DNA of 64,000 nt. It comes from Dryomyza anilis. Taxonomy: Eukaryota; Arthropoda; Insecta; Diptera; Dryomyzidae. The notes below the pieces were generated by a model. That model worked only from the letters and a program-made list of their open reading frames with translations, did not search any database and had not been told where the DNA came from. Position 1 is the first letter of the stretch. Each line of letters opens with the position of its first letter. The stretch spans positions 82,377,679 through 82,441,678 of the forward strand of contig OX638134.1 of the NCBI GenBank assembly GCA_951804985.1. The letters are read 5' to 3'. This document shows, one piece after another, positions 49,555-61,748 of this stretch. The position numbers were made by a program, and so were the translations under genes.

Positions 49555-51110
49555 TGAATTGAAACTATATTTGAAATTATAATGAACTAAATTCTAATAA
49601 ATAAATTGAATGTGGACATTTGGGATACTAAATTGATAATAAATATGAATAGAGTTAGAATTATAGTAAGAACAGTAATGAATCTGTATTGCAACTATAT
49701 TGTAACTAGATTGTGACTGCATTGGAATCAGTTATGAAATAATGAACAATGAAAGTGAACTGAATTAGCGCAGTTTTGCATCTGAAGTTCAATCGAAAAG
49801 AAACTGAGTAGAAAGTGACTAAGAACTGTATTGGAACTGCATTGGAACACAACTGGAGCTGGATTGGAAGTATACTAGAACTGTATTTAAATATAATGTC
49901 TTTGAAAGAAATTGAATATGAATTGTAAATCAATATAAATTCATATTTATTGAAAGCTTTTTGAATAATACCAAAATGGAAATTGTAATACACAAAATAG
50001 CAACTGAGTAGATATATGTAGAAATATAAATAGAAATAGGACCTGAATTGGAACTTAATTGCAACTGAATTGAAACTCAACTGAAACTGAATTAAAACTA
50101 AATTGAAACCAAATTGTAACTGAATTGGTACTATACTAAAACTAATTTATTAAATTTATTAAATTAAATTGATAATAAATATGAATAGAGTTAGAATCAT
50201 AGTAAGAACAGTAAATAATCTGTATTGCTACTAAATTGTAACTAGATTGTGACTGCATTGGAATCAGTTATGAAATAATGCACAATAAAAGTGAACTGAA
50301 TTAGAGCAGTTTTGCATCTGAAGTTCAATCGAAAAGAAACTGAGTAGAAAGTGAATAAGAACTGTATTGAAATTGCATTGAAACACAATTGGAGCTTGAT
50401 TGGAACTGTACTAGAACTGTATTTGATGTCTTTGAATAATATAGAATTTGAATTGTAAATTAATAGAAATTCATATTTAATGAATGTTTAATAATACCAA
50501 AATGAAAATTGTAATGACAAAATAGGAACTTAGTAGATATATGTAGGAATATAAATAGAAATAACACCTTATTTGGAACTTAATTGTAACTGAATTGGAA
50601 CTAAAGTGAAACTAAATAAAAACTTATTAGAACCAAATTGTAACTGAATTGAAACTAACTAATAATAATAATAGTTTGGCACTACAGTCCTATAAGAACT
50701 TAGGCCGAGCTCACTCACCATTTTGAGCTGTGCGTGTTATATTTGTACTCAAAGTGGTACAAATATAACATAACTAATTTAAATTAAAATTTAATGTTGA
50801 TCGAATATGACTTAGAACTGTGTAATAACACAATTAAGGCTTGATTGAACTCAACTAGAAATGTATTTGAATATAAAGACTTTGAAAGGAATTAAATAAG
50901 ATTTATAAAATAACAGAAATTCGTTCGTTTTAATCAGAACCTTAATGGAAAAAATACTTTAATGAAACCTGTATTGTAACAAAATTGAAATGGATTATAA
51001 AAGTAGAAAAAGAATTGCAACTGAATTGGATATTAAAAAGAACTGAATTGAAACTAAATTGACACTGAAATAGCACTGAATTGGAAGCTGATTGAAACTA
51101 ACTTTGAACT
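49555..51110 (+). repeat. AACTGAATTGGA 12 bp repeat region with 536 bp duplication
   Basis: Degenerate units of GAACTGAATTGGAACTAAATT cover the interval. A long direct duplication is superimposed: GTTAGAATTATAGTAAGAAC at 49654 and GTTAGAATCATAGTAAGAAC at 50190 (536 bp), with similarity continuing for several hundred bp on each side. The minus-strand frame 49706-50080 is a product of this repeat. Confidence 0.85.
50657..50762 (-). mobile_element. 5'-truncated SINE, copy 3 (3' end only)
   Basis: In reverse complement it reads from GTACCACTTTGAGTACAAAT to GGCCTAAGTTCTTATAGGAC and AGTGCCAAACTATTATTATT, matching the last 100 bp or so of the SINE at 39907-40210. The tRNA-like head is missing. It sits inside the AACTGAATTGGA repeat region, so it inserted after that array formed. 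Confidence 0.85.
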
Positions 51111-52095
51111 ACACAGAAAATAATTTGAGCTTGATTGCAAAAATTATTTTATCGAAAAATATGTTAAACATTTTTATTCGAACATTTTTTTTTGCAATCA
51201 ATTTCGAATTTTATCGAGCCATTAAAATAAACTCTCGAACTATAGAATAAATTTTCTTAAATATACTAAACATTAAAAAAAATGTTTTTTTTTTATTTTT
51301 TTTTTTAATTGTAACTTTTTTATTTAAAAAAATAGTTATAAATTTAAGTTGTTTAAAAAAAAGATTGTAAAAAAATCAAAATTATTTTTTTTTTAAATTA
51401 TTACTTTTTTATTAAAAAAAAAAAAAATTAAAAAAAGTTTAAAATTTAATTTATTTAAAAAAAAAGATTGTAAAAAACCAAATTAAAAAAATATTTTGAG
51501 AACTAAATTTCGACTTTTAAAATTAGTCGAAAAAAAAAATTAAATATAAAAAAACGCATTAAAAAAAATGATATTGGGGGTATATTTTAATATTTACGTT
51601 ATAGAATTCGAATAACTGAGTTTTTGAATAAATTTTATATGAAAAATACAAAATGTAAATATTAAAAACAAATTCAAAAACATTATAAAATTTACAACAA
51701 AAAAATTCAAGATGGGATTAAATTTAGAAAAATAAATAGTAAAAAAAAAAATTGTTAATTTTTTTAATAAAATATAGGAAAAACACATATAAAATATGTA
51801 AAAAAAAATGTTTTTTATTTAAACAAATAATAGGGATATTTATGTTAGTTAAATTTTTCGAATTCGAAAATAACATAAATTATTTGTAATTTTATTTTAT
51901 TTTTTATTTTATAATTCTTTAATTTAGCATTTCTTTTAATTACTCTCAGTTTTTTTTATACTTTAATTATTTAAATTATTTTTATTTAAATTTACAAATT
52001 CAAAAATATTAGAATTGTACTGTTCTAATATTTAATGTTGTAAACTCGAAATAGCTATATTGAAATTTAATACGCTTAATGCGGTCAATTATTAT
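51111..52095. other. no gene seen; extremely A/T-homopolymer-rich DNA
   Basis: Long A and T runs with TTTAAAAAAAAAGATTGTAAAAAA repeated at about 51350-51380 and 51455-51480. There are no coding signals. Confidence 0.6.
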
Positions 52096-55000
52096 TTTTT
52101 GCTTTTAAATATTAACAACATTTAAAGCAAATACTTAACCACATGGCGCCATACAAATAAAAACAGTTGAGCAGCGTCCCCTCGGGTAATTTTTCTGGTA
52201 AATAAAAATAATAATTTTATTTCCAAAATTTTATTACGAAACAAAAATTTTAAATGGCGCATAAAATACAATAGAAACATTTCCAGCAATTGGGGGGTAC
52301 ATCCAATGGCAATATGAGATGTGTGTTGTAGTGTGAGATGAGAAGTCACAAGTGAGGAGGCGTATTAAATACGTGTGGCAACCTTATTAATTAAAACGCC
52401 GCTTAATGCTGGCCAATTGATTATTTAAACTTTTGCGGATTTTTGGTTTATTTTCTGGTGCTGGCTGGCAGGCTGGCTGGCTGGCGCACGCAAACCGACC
52501 GATGCGGTTGCCCTTCGCACAATCCACTCAAATGCAAATAATTATCATACAACCGCGGCGCACTGTAGGCCACATGCTCTGCTCCAAACTCTGCTCTACT
52601 CTGTTCAGCTCTGCAGGACATGACCAATGTATACGCCACTGGCAAAATGATTTTATTTGTTGATTTAATATTTGCAACAGACTATGCAAATGTTGTAATA
52701 GGAGGGCACAAATAAAATACACACACTGACAAAGTTTAAAAATGTTTAAATGATGGCAACATATTTGTTTATTCACCATTGAGAGGTATTTTTAAATTTT
52801 GTATATGCTATATATGTCCAAATATGAATTATTTTAATAAAATAAGAGCTATTTTGTATGAGTTCAATCCAACATACTTCATACTTCGTTTTTGATATTC
52901 CGCTCTAATTCGTATTCAAATTTCAAATTTTTGTGGATATCGAAAAAATTTATATTCTCAAATTATTAATATTTAATAAAAATGTAAAATATTTTATATA
53001 TTAAAATATTTTGTTATTTTACAAATATATTGTTTATTTAACAACTAATTTTGCAAAATAATGAAAAAAATGTCATAAAAACGATCTGCGTACGTAATTC
53101 ACCACACCACAGTTCATCCCACAACCCAACAAACGACAGCGCAAAGCAAACAAAATCCAAGCAACACTGCTGCGTTTAGACGGAAGAACAATAAACTTCA
53201 ATTTGTTGCACAATGACATAACGTCAACCAAAACCAATCAAATTTGACATTTAATCAAAACGTTTGTCTGCCGTTGCCGCAGGCTGTCTCTCTATTCGTC
53301 TGTCTGTTATGGCATGCGTGCCCTCGGCAGTCTGTCTGACAAATCAAGTATAACGACTTCAAAAGCGCTGAAAATATGAATATTTCTCCTTTTTTTGCAG
53401 TTTTTATATCGTTGAAGTTCACATGTGACAAGTGCAGTAGGCAGAAATAAAACAAATCATAAAACAACGAAAAAAAGCAATATAAATAATGGGAAAATCC
53501 AACAATTGTTGAAATTTCATTCATAGCAATGGATTGTATCTATGTTAGATGCTGGAATTTTGCAGTAAAGAAAGTGTAAAATGGCTGTTGACAGCTGTCA
53601 CAGCAAAAACTGCATTTAACGATACAGAAACAACTACAAAAACACCACATAAACATTTAATGTTTCTTTAATTGTTGCAAACATTTTGTTCACAAAACTG
53701 TAACCAATTCAACAAGGCCAACAATTGGACAAATTGTTGTTATCGTTTGCGAACAGCTCGCTGTGACAAATTGAATTTTCCAATGCATTAAGTGAAATTG
53801 AACATCACTAATCCAGCTCAAGTGGGGTCAGCTGTGTGCTGCTGCTGATGGGTTCTGGGTGAAATATATGGTTTATATTATAGAAAAAAATGGTACTGAA
53901 AACGTTTGTGTTCGTATGTAATTCAATTTGCACAACAGGCAGGCATCACTTATGCAAATATGCTTCAAATGCGACGTTTTCACACAGACAACCAACCCAA
54001 CAAACAGTACAAACGGATATGGTCACAGCAAACGTCACAGACATAGTTACAGTCACAGACACAGACACAAAAGCAACAATTTCCGTTTCAGCCATTTTCC
54101 ACTTTATCCACGCTTCCGCCTGCACCACCGACAACCACCTTCGTCTTTGTTATTCATCGCAATTTGATTTTATTATGTGTCCGGTGTCCTGCTGTTTGCC
54201 AGTCAGAGAATAACAAAAAAATATACAAAAAAAACAGAAAATCCTTTGCGTATTTTGTCGCAGTTGACAAAAAAAGGTTCTAGTGTACGAAAAATTTTAA
54301 ATGAAATGAAAAATCCGTTTAAGAATAAAATAAAAAAATATAACGAAAACTGGCCTTTTGTTATCGTGCAGCAAGAAAAGGCCACAGAACATTTCAGTCT
54401 TTTTTCATTTTTCTACTATTTTACTGTAAAATTTCTAATACCGTTTTTTTACAGTTTGTATGCCGTTTTTATACAGCTTTTACAACTGCAGCACTACCAC
54501 AATCAACAAATAAAGCGCACAACAACAGTCTAAATAATAATAATAATAAAATAGACGAATACAGGACGAGCTGGTACGCAAAATTTGCGCCTTTCGAACC
54601 CCCGTCCCCCATTCAATTCACCTACGTTGATCCTGCCTGCATAGGTAAATTCGTTATACTTTGCACATAATGTTACATTTTGCAAATGGAAATGTCCACG
54701 ACCACAAAACAAGTTGTTGCAATATCCTTTGGATTCAGTCAACTCAGACTGCTGGCCTCTGGGTGACCAAACATAGCGCGGGAGTTTGGGTGGATTCCTT
54801 TTTTCGGCTCGCAAAGGACGCACGTATGTTGTACGAAACGTACCAACGAACGTCAGCAGATAATTCCATAAATGGCGCAGCAGGAAAAGGAAATAAAGTG
54901 GTTTGCAATATATGCGAGCGGAAAAAGTCAAAATTTGATTATATTTGCATACGAATATATGTGTCTGTCTACATCTATCCATGTGTGTGCGTGTTTGAGT

Positions 55001-55394
55001 TCATGTATATGTTTCAAAGGATGTGGTCATTGCTATAAATAAACATAAATTTTACTATTACAATTTAAAATTTATTTTGCTGCCTATTTATTATAATAAA
55101 TTGCCATGACATGGGGAGCTGTCAAAATACCACAGAAAAATAAAATAAAATTCAAGGATTCGCTATAATGTGTGTGTTTGTTTGGGTGTTTTTAACAGGA
55201 TATTATAATCATATTATTATAACTTATACAATTTTAAGTTTACTGGGTAAATCTGTGCGATTTAGGATTTTTTGCAAATGCTATATAACTTTATTAGCTA
55301 CTTTTTAACACGAAAATATAGATCATTTTGTAATGCTCTTTTATAAATTCACTTTTCTTTTATTATATCAATTATGCACCACCTATTTTCACTT
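52096..55394. other. no gene seen; single-copy DNA
   Basis: The interval includes a CTGGCTGGCAGGCTGGCTGGC run (about 52460-52485) and moderate-GC patches at 52490-52650 and 53960-54160, with overlapping frames up to 150 codons (54530-54982 minus). None has a recognisable domain, and opposing frames of similar length argue against coding. Confidence 0.4.
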
Positions 55395-55960
55395 TCAAAT
55401 AAAATTAAAAATTAATGTGTTCACTACAAATTCAATTTTTCACTAAAAATTCAAACTTACATTAAAAATTCAATTTTTACAAAAAAAAAATTCAAATTTT
55501 CACAAAAAAAAAAATAATTTATGACAAAAAAAAAATGTTTCACTAACTAAAAACTGAATTTTTTACTAAAAATTCAAATTTTAACTAAAAATTAAATGTT
55601 CTACTAAAAATTAAATGTTCTACTTAAAATTAAATTTTCACTAAAAATTCAAATTTTCACTAAAAATTCAATTTCTAACAAAAAACTGAATTTCTACTAA
55701 TAATTCTATTTTTACCATAAACTTCAATTTTTATTTAAAACTCTATTTTTTACTAAAAAATAAATTTTAACCTAAAAATAAAAATATCTCTGAAAATAAA
55801 ATTTTTTGCTAAAAATGAATTTTTCCTTAAAATTATTCACTACAATTTAAATATATCACTATAATTATTTTTTTCACTAAATATTTAAATTTTAACCAAA
55901 AATTCAATATTCTACAAACTTTTACATTAAAATTTAATATTTCTATTTATATTATTTTTC
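55395..55960 (-). repeat. 19 bp minisatellite, degenerate inverted array
   Basis: Units of TTTTTCACTAAAAATTCAA with many substitutions and A-runs. It is the inverted orientation of the AGTGAAAAATTGAA family. Confidence 0.8.
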
Positions 55961-56140
55961 TTTCTTTTAAATTAAAAATGCTATTCATATAAATCTTATA
56001 TATGCCTAATATTACAAAAAAAATCAATATTCTGCTAACTTTTACATTAAAATTTAATATTTCTATTTAAATTATTTTTCTTTCTTTTAAATTAAAAATG
56101 AAATTCATATAATTCTTATATATGCCTAATATTTAAAACC
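55906..56140 (+). repeat. tandem duplication, exactly 120 bp period
   Basis: TTTACATTAAAATTTAATAT begins at 55921 and 56041. Both copies continue through TTATTTTTCTTTCTTTTAAA and CTTATATATGCCTAATATT. Confidence 0.85.
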
Positions 56141-57172
56141 CGTTTCAGTTTTAAATTCCTAACTTTATAAATATTGTATAAAATCTAGTGGCTGTGGTGT
56201 GTTTCTCCTATACGCATTTAATACCACATTCTAGAGCAGCATTAAATGTAATAAATAACAAATAAATAGCTCGCTTCTAACGGGTTTTACTCAAATCCAT
56301 CCTCCCAATTACCACCTTCGGCAACACTCGTCGTCGACAGCGGGACAAACATCATTCTGGCTCGTTTAATGAATACTGTTCCCACTCACTCACTTGGCTC
56401 ACTTATCCTGCCATACATGTTAAACCGTCCGCACAAAAGCCGTATTGTATTTGTTGCTGTTTATGCCAATTTTATAGTTGGACATTTTTACTCATGTTGT
56501 ATGTTGTATCTCATATGTTGTTGTCCTTGTTGCCGCCTGCATTTTCCATTCAAGCCATTTCGTTCATTTGTTCGTGTGCACTTGTTCGTGTGCACTTTAG
56601 TCCACAATAAGAGCAACTCATGGGCGATTAGAGTTTATTCATTTCAAAATATATGAGCAGCCCAAATGTTCCGTTTTGTGTCGTATAGTTTTAGAATTGT
56701 AGCCATTTCCTAATTTTCCTTCGTCGAGTCGTCTCGCATCGCCACCGACTGAATGTCTGTCTGTCCGATATGATGTTGACCGACATGTTTAGAGAGTAAA
56801 TTTGCACAAATAAATTCAATTTAGAATATTTCAATAAATTGAATTTGGCGGTTTTTGTCCACTTTGCATGCCTCGTATTTGCTGCTTAATTTAATGCATT
56901 CAAAAGTGAGCAACGAACATATTTTCATTTGTTGCCGCTGTTGTTTAGTTGTTGGTCAGAGTGCTTTTCAAAAACCATTGCATTTGGTCGGTCAATACTA
57001 TAATAATAACAATGCTTTTCGTGTTCTATGGCAAATTAATATTGATGCACAACATTCAAGTTGGATTTTGCATCATATTTTAAAGTACTTGGCTCAAATT
57101 TGAGCATAATTTAATAAATCTAACTAAATTTTGGATATAATAATTTAATGTGTTATTAATTTCTATTTGCAG
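56141..57172. other. no confirmed gene
   Basis: Single-copy sequence, GC-richer at 56280-56620. A 95-codon plus frame (56369-56656) and an 82-codon plus frame (56855-57103) have no domain. Coding status is unproven. Confidence 0.35.
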
Positions 57173-57192
57173 ATGTTTCCGGACGGAAATAG
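57173..57192 (+). other. candidate 20-base microexon
   Basis: The 20 bases ATGTTTCCGGACGGAAATAG are preceded by a pyrimidine-rich acceptor (TTTCTATTTGCAG, ending at 57172) and followed by a consensus donor GTGAGT at 57193. The segment is far richer in G and C than the surrounding DNA. Two of the three reading phases are open. It could be a coding microexon, a 5'-UTR exon, or chance. It does not fit the MITD1-like frame that starts 0.9 kb downstream, so it may belong to an upstream leader or to another gene spanning this region. Confidence 0.3.
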
Positions 57193-58104
57193 GTGAGTTT
57201 TTTAATATATATATTTTTTTTAATAATTTTAGATTTAGACTTTTCACAAAATTTTAATTTAATTAGAATTTATTAATGGTTTTTAAAGAACAATTATTTT
57301 ACTATGGCTATGTATATCAAAAACTATAAAAAGACAAATTCAAAACTTAAAATTTTTCTACAATGACCTGTTATAAAATTATATTTTGTGGATTAGAAAA
57401 TCTCGGATTTTGTCATATTTTGGAATGCATAAAGGAGTTTATATGCATTGCGTTATTTTAAATGAAAAATATTTTTTTTTAAAATATGCTAAAATCAAAT
57501 TTTAATACAGTTATGTATTATAAAATTCAATTGTATACAACTTCGAATACATTTTTAAAGATAATAGTATTGCTGAAATAATTAAAAACACTCACATTTA
57601 TATTAAAATATTTAAATCATAACATTTTTTTATATATAGATTTATTTTAATTTACATTTTAATAATTTTTAATCACATAAAGATAACATTCTAAATATAT
57701 ACAAGATTAGATATACTAACCTCACCACAACTACTCTCACCACATGGGAACACAACACTGGAGAACATCCCTGACTTGCAAACAGCTGACTGCATTGACA
57801 GCTGAAGCGCTCACAACTCTGGGTTGTTTATTTTTTTACAGTTGAATTTTTTTAGTTTGTCAAAAGCGAAAATTGTTGCTTGTGTCAGCAAAAATTTGTT
57901 TATTGTAGTGTTTTGTTAATCGCGTCGCTTTTTAGCATTTTTGTGTTCAAAATTTTTGCAGAAATTCTCAGTGTTTTCGTTTAAATTCACAGTGAGCCAC
58001 GACTAAATTGTTTGTGACAAAATTTATGTGCCAAAACTGACACTGAATACAAATTATTATTTGGAAAAGAAACAAACTAGGAATTAATAAAGCACGCAGC
58101 GAAG
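57193..58104 (+). promoter_or_regulatory. upstream region and 5' leader of the MITD1-like gene
   Basis: AT-rich DNA to about 57720, then a GC-richer stretch with two CAGCTG E-boxes (about 57783 and 57799). The promoter is probably within about 57780-58050. No TATA box or clear initiator is assigned. The start ATG has A at -3 (CGAAGATG). Confidence 0.35.
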
Positions 58105-59011
58105 ATGACTGCAAAGGATATTTTAATGCGCGCGGTGCAATGCGACCAGGCGGGACGCATACTCGAGGCGCAGAATCTCTATCAGGATGGCATTCAAATA
58201 CTTATGGATCTGGTAGAGGGTGAGTGGTGCTATTTTGTTTATACTTATGACATCATTGTGACAAAAAACGGCTCTCCCAAACTGCCTTGCCATAGATGAG
58301 AAAGATCTCAGCAAGAAGAAAGTCTACTTCGAACGCATCAAGGAGTACATAGACCGCGCGGAGCAGATCAAAGATCGCGTGCAGAAGCATGTAGTGCGTG
58401 GTGAACTCGTCGCCAATATTCCCATCGATGAGGGTTCGAATGGCAACAGCTACCAGACCCTCTTCGGCAAATATCTGACGCCGGATGTGCGCGAAGTGCT
58501 GCTGGAGGAGCCATATCTGCATGAGAAGTATCATGTATGCGCACTACACAAATTGGCAACCTGTAGTTTTTATAAAAAAAAATCTCCCTTATTTTCAGTT
58601 TCAAAACCTTGTTACATTTCTTGAGCTCGTCGTCAAGAATTGTCGATCTTTGAAATATGTGCGCGTCGTCACAAAAACCGATAGCAAGTCGCCCGAGAAT
58701 CAGGTGAATGTACTGAGGCAGATCAAGGAGGACATGGCCAAACGCAATGTTACATTTAGCATAAAGTTTGAGGATTCATTGCATGATCGCAAAATTGTGT
58801 AGGTTTTAATATTAATTTTATTTTTATTTTAATTACGATGCAGACATATTTTTATAGCCTTAGCAATGGTTACATTATTAAAATTGGACGCGGTCTACAT
58901 TTCTTTAAAGCCACAAATCCTCTCTACTCGTTGGGTCTGTGCGACTATGATTTTCGCAAGTGCCTGCAGACGGATGTCGATATTTGGCGTACCAAAAACT
59001 TTGTTGCCTAA
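58105..59011 (+). CDS. MITD1: MIT domain-containing protein 1 (MITD1-like), four exons
   Basis: Exons are 58105-58219, 58296-58534, 58599-58798 and 58858-59011. The joined frame has 235 codons plus TAA, close to the usual length of about 250 for the family. Introns of 76, 64 and 59 bp use GTGAGT, GTATGC and GTAGGT donors and CATAG, TTTCAG and TTATAG acceptors. Residues about 1-73 form an MIT helical bundle (start MTAKDILMRAVQCDQAGRIL). Residues about 88-235 match the MITD1 C-terminal PLD-like domain: YQTLFGKYL at 91-99, DSLHDRKIV at 177-185, NGYIIKIGRGL at 188-198, and SLGLCDYDFRKC near the end. Human MITD1 binds ESCRT-III tails through MIT and membranes through the C-terminal domain, and helps complete abscission. 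A similar role here is inferred from family knowledge. The gene is intact, and neighbouring DNA is repeats, so no operon-like context exists. It is the only well-supported gene in the window. Confidence 0.92.
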
Positions 59012-59109
59012 ACTTTGTTTTGTCATCTACCTTCAACTGCTTTCCTGTGTCCACTAGGTCGTTTCATTATACGTATTATATTTTAAGTTTATTTAATAAT
59101 TTTTGGACA

Positions 59110-59115
59110 AATAAA
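59110..59115 (+). terminator. poly(A) signal of the MITD1-like gene
   Basis: AATAAA lies 99 bp after the stop codon, in a position expected for 3'-end formation. The cleavage site itself cannot be fixed. Confidence 0.55.
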
Positions 59116-59239
59116 TTTAAAATTAGCGTAAATGTAATTTTTCTATATTTACTATTATAAACGATGTTGTTTCAATTTTATATAAAAAAAAGGATATTTT
59201 AAGTAAAAAATTTTGATAGAGATCAATATTTCATTAGTT

Positions 59240-60080
59240 TAACTTTTAGAGAAGAATTGAATTTTTAGTGGAAAATTTAATTTTTATTAAAAATATAATT
59301 TGAATTTTTAGTGGTTGATTGAGTTTAGTGAAAATTTTAATTTTTTGTGATAATTTTAATTTTTAGTGCAAAATTGAATTTTTAGTGATAAAGTGAATTT
59401 TTAATGAAAAATTGAATTTTTAGTGAAAATTTGAATTTTTAGTGAAAAATTGAATTTTTGTTAAAAATATAATTTGAATTTTTAGTGGTTGATTGAATTT
59501 TAGTGAAAATTTTATTTTTTTTTTGTGATAATTTTAATTTTTAGTGCAAAATTGAATTTTTAGTGATAAATTGAATATATAGTGAAAAATTGAATTTTTC
59601 GCGAAAAATTGAATTTTTAGTGAAAAATTGAATTTTTAGTGAAAATTTGAATTTATAGTGAAATATTGAATTTTTGTTAAAAAATATAATTTGAATTTTA
59701 GTGAAAATTTTAATTTTTTGTGATAATTTTAATTTTTAGTGCAAAATTAAATTTTTAGTGATAAATTGAATTTTTAGTGAAAAATTAAATTTTTTAGTAT
59801 AAAATTAAATTTTTAGAGAAAAATATAATTTTTAGTTAAAAATTAAATTTTTGGTGAAAATTGAATTTTTAGTGAAAAAAATGATTTGCAATTAGAATTT
59901 TTAGTGGAAAATTTAATTGTAAGTGAAAAATTGAATTTTTAGTGAAAAATTTAATTTTTAGTAAAAATTTGAACTATTTGTTAAAAATGGAATTTTGTAG
60001 CGAAAATTTTAAATTTAAATGAAAAATCAAATTTATAAAGAAAGGTTGAGTTTTTCGTAAAACATTTAGTTTTTATGAAA
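59240..60080 (+). repeat. 19 bp minisatellite, degenerate array downstream of the MITD1-like gene
   Basis: Units of AAAAATTGAATTTTTAGTG with a superimposed block: ATATAATTTGAATTTT at 59293, 59467 and 59694 (174 and 227 bp apart), with GTGGTTGATTGA and GTGATAATTTTAATTTTTAG in order. Confidence 0.88.
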
Positions 60081-61347
60081 ATCAAGTTTAAATTCCATAT
60101 TTGAAAAAAAATTAATTTTGAATGACCTTTTATTTTTTTTTATTAAATTTGGAATGTTTTTTGTTTTATTTGTATTTTTAATAATTTGAATTGTTATTGA
60201 AATTTTTGGTAAAACTTTTTAATTTTGTTTTTTTTTTTCGTATTTTCAGTTAAAATTTAAATTTTTAATAAGTTTTTGCATTTATCTGTTAACCATGTAA
60301 TACATATATAGTACCTTTATTTAAACCTCTTTTGTCGCCAACACCGTATATAAAATTCAACAACAATTCCCAACTTTGCAATGAAATTATTTCAATGGCG
60401 GGCGCCTTTGTTATCGTTAACTGTTGCCCGCTGATGAGCGAACGCATCCCAACCACCAGACGCCACCTACTCAACACTTGTTGTAACTCAACTCACCTCA
60501 ACTCACCACCTGCTGTCAACCAGAATCAGTTGCTGACTCTGCCTCAGACCCAAGGGTGGGTTGGTTGGTTGTACCTTGTTGTCCACTTAATGTTTATGAA
60601 CAGTTAAAGTGAAATCCGTTGGGCGCGCGAATTGGATTTGGACGGTCGACTTGTTAATTGGATGCGCATTCTCTATTTTTATTTTTAATTTATTTTTTTA
60701 TATGCATGGTTTTCAATTTTATTTACTTTTATTTTAGTGGAAATGGAAATTAGTTTGTTGCCTTCTCGAAAAAGTCATTTTTTGTCGGTTGTCAACATTT
60801 TTTTTGCGTTGTCCAAAAGTTGACATTTTTATGTGTTGGACATTTTATTATTTGTATTGCACAATAGTAGGTACAATAAGAAATGAAAAAAAAAAAAAAC
60901 AAATTAAAATTCAACATCCGTTAAAAATGTTTATAGACATTTAAAAAAAAAGAAATGGCGACGTCGACCAAATAGTAAAATGGCTGCTAGTAAATTACAA
61001 TACTATAAAAAATTGCAGCAATGATAATTGATTAAAACGTAGGTGCTAAATTGTTTAATTGTTGTTTGTGCCAATAACGGAAAAACGGTTACCATGGCGC
61101 CATGAACAGTCAATAAAAGTTTCATATGAGATTTTAATAAATATTTTTAATTGGTTTTTAACAGTCAACAAATGAATATTTTAATGCTGAAATTGAGTTT
61201 TCAATTTAAAAACAGAAAAATTTAATTTTAGTTAGAAAGATTTTGTAATAAATAGACATGTACAAAAAACAAAAACATACTACAATTTCTCAAAATATGT
61301 AGAAAATAGTGATGATAATGCGATATTGTTCTTTTAATCCTCCGCCA
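60081..61347. other. no gene seen
   Basis: The decayed array edge runs to about 60270, then single-copy AT-rich DNA. Short frames at 60289-60607 occur on both strands without a domain. Confidence 0.45.
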
Positions 61348-61639
61348 CAGATGCGGCGCCCTTATATACTGCATGCATCAGTTCGACGCGTTTCGACAAG
61401 CTTCGACATGTTTCGAGAACCTTCTACTCGTTTCGAGAATGACGCATGCTATTGGCATCTCATTCGCACTGATGTGTTTCAATGTGCTGATCTTCCATCT
61501 CTTTTTCGCACATTGCTTAATGCGCTGAATGATCTTCCGTCTCTTTCTAACACATTGCTTAGTGCGCTGAATTATCTTGCGTCTCATTTTTTATTGTTGA
61601 TTGCTTGCACAGTGGAGCATATTACCTCTTTTCGTAACA
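61348..61639 (-). mobile_element. partial LTR, second copy of the 22 kb LTR family
   Basis: On the minus strand it begins TGTTACGAAAAGAGG (61639) next to ATAT (61640-61643). It matches the 22078-22600 LTR through the 42 bp tandem repeat, the phased heat-shock modules (TTC 61412, GAA 61417, TTC 61422, CTC 61427, TTC 61432, GAA 61437 as read on plus) and the TATATAAGGG box. Similarity stops abruptly after GCCGCATCTG, so the 3' part of the LTR is missing. Confidence 0.85.
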
Positions 61640-61748
61640 ATATTATTGCCATAGAAACATTAATACCATAAAATACTCAAATAAAGCAAGAGTCTTGCTT
61701 CAAGTTTTTGCACTTGTGCATTTCCTGCAGTATTCATCTTTTTCTTGC

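Noticed and set aside
53890..54213. 107-codon frame with Thr/Asp/Val repeats
   Set aside because: It arises from ACAGTCACAGAC simple sequence, with overlapping open frames on both strands.
54530..55038. Opposing frames of 150 and 125 codons
   Set aside because: Both strands are open over the same DNA, with no domain or splice context.
22078..61639. The two LTR copies as ends of one large retrotransposon
   Set aside because: They are in opposite orientation, 39 kb apart, and no gag or pol lies between them. The first has its own complete target duplication, so it is a solo LTR.
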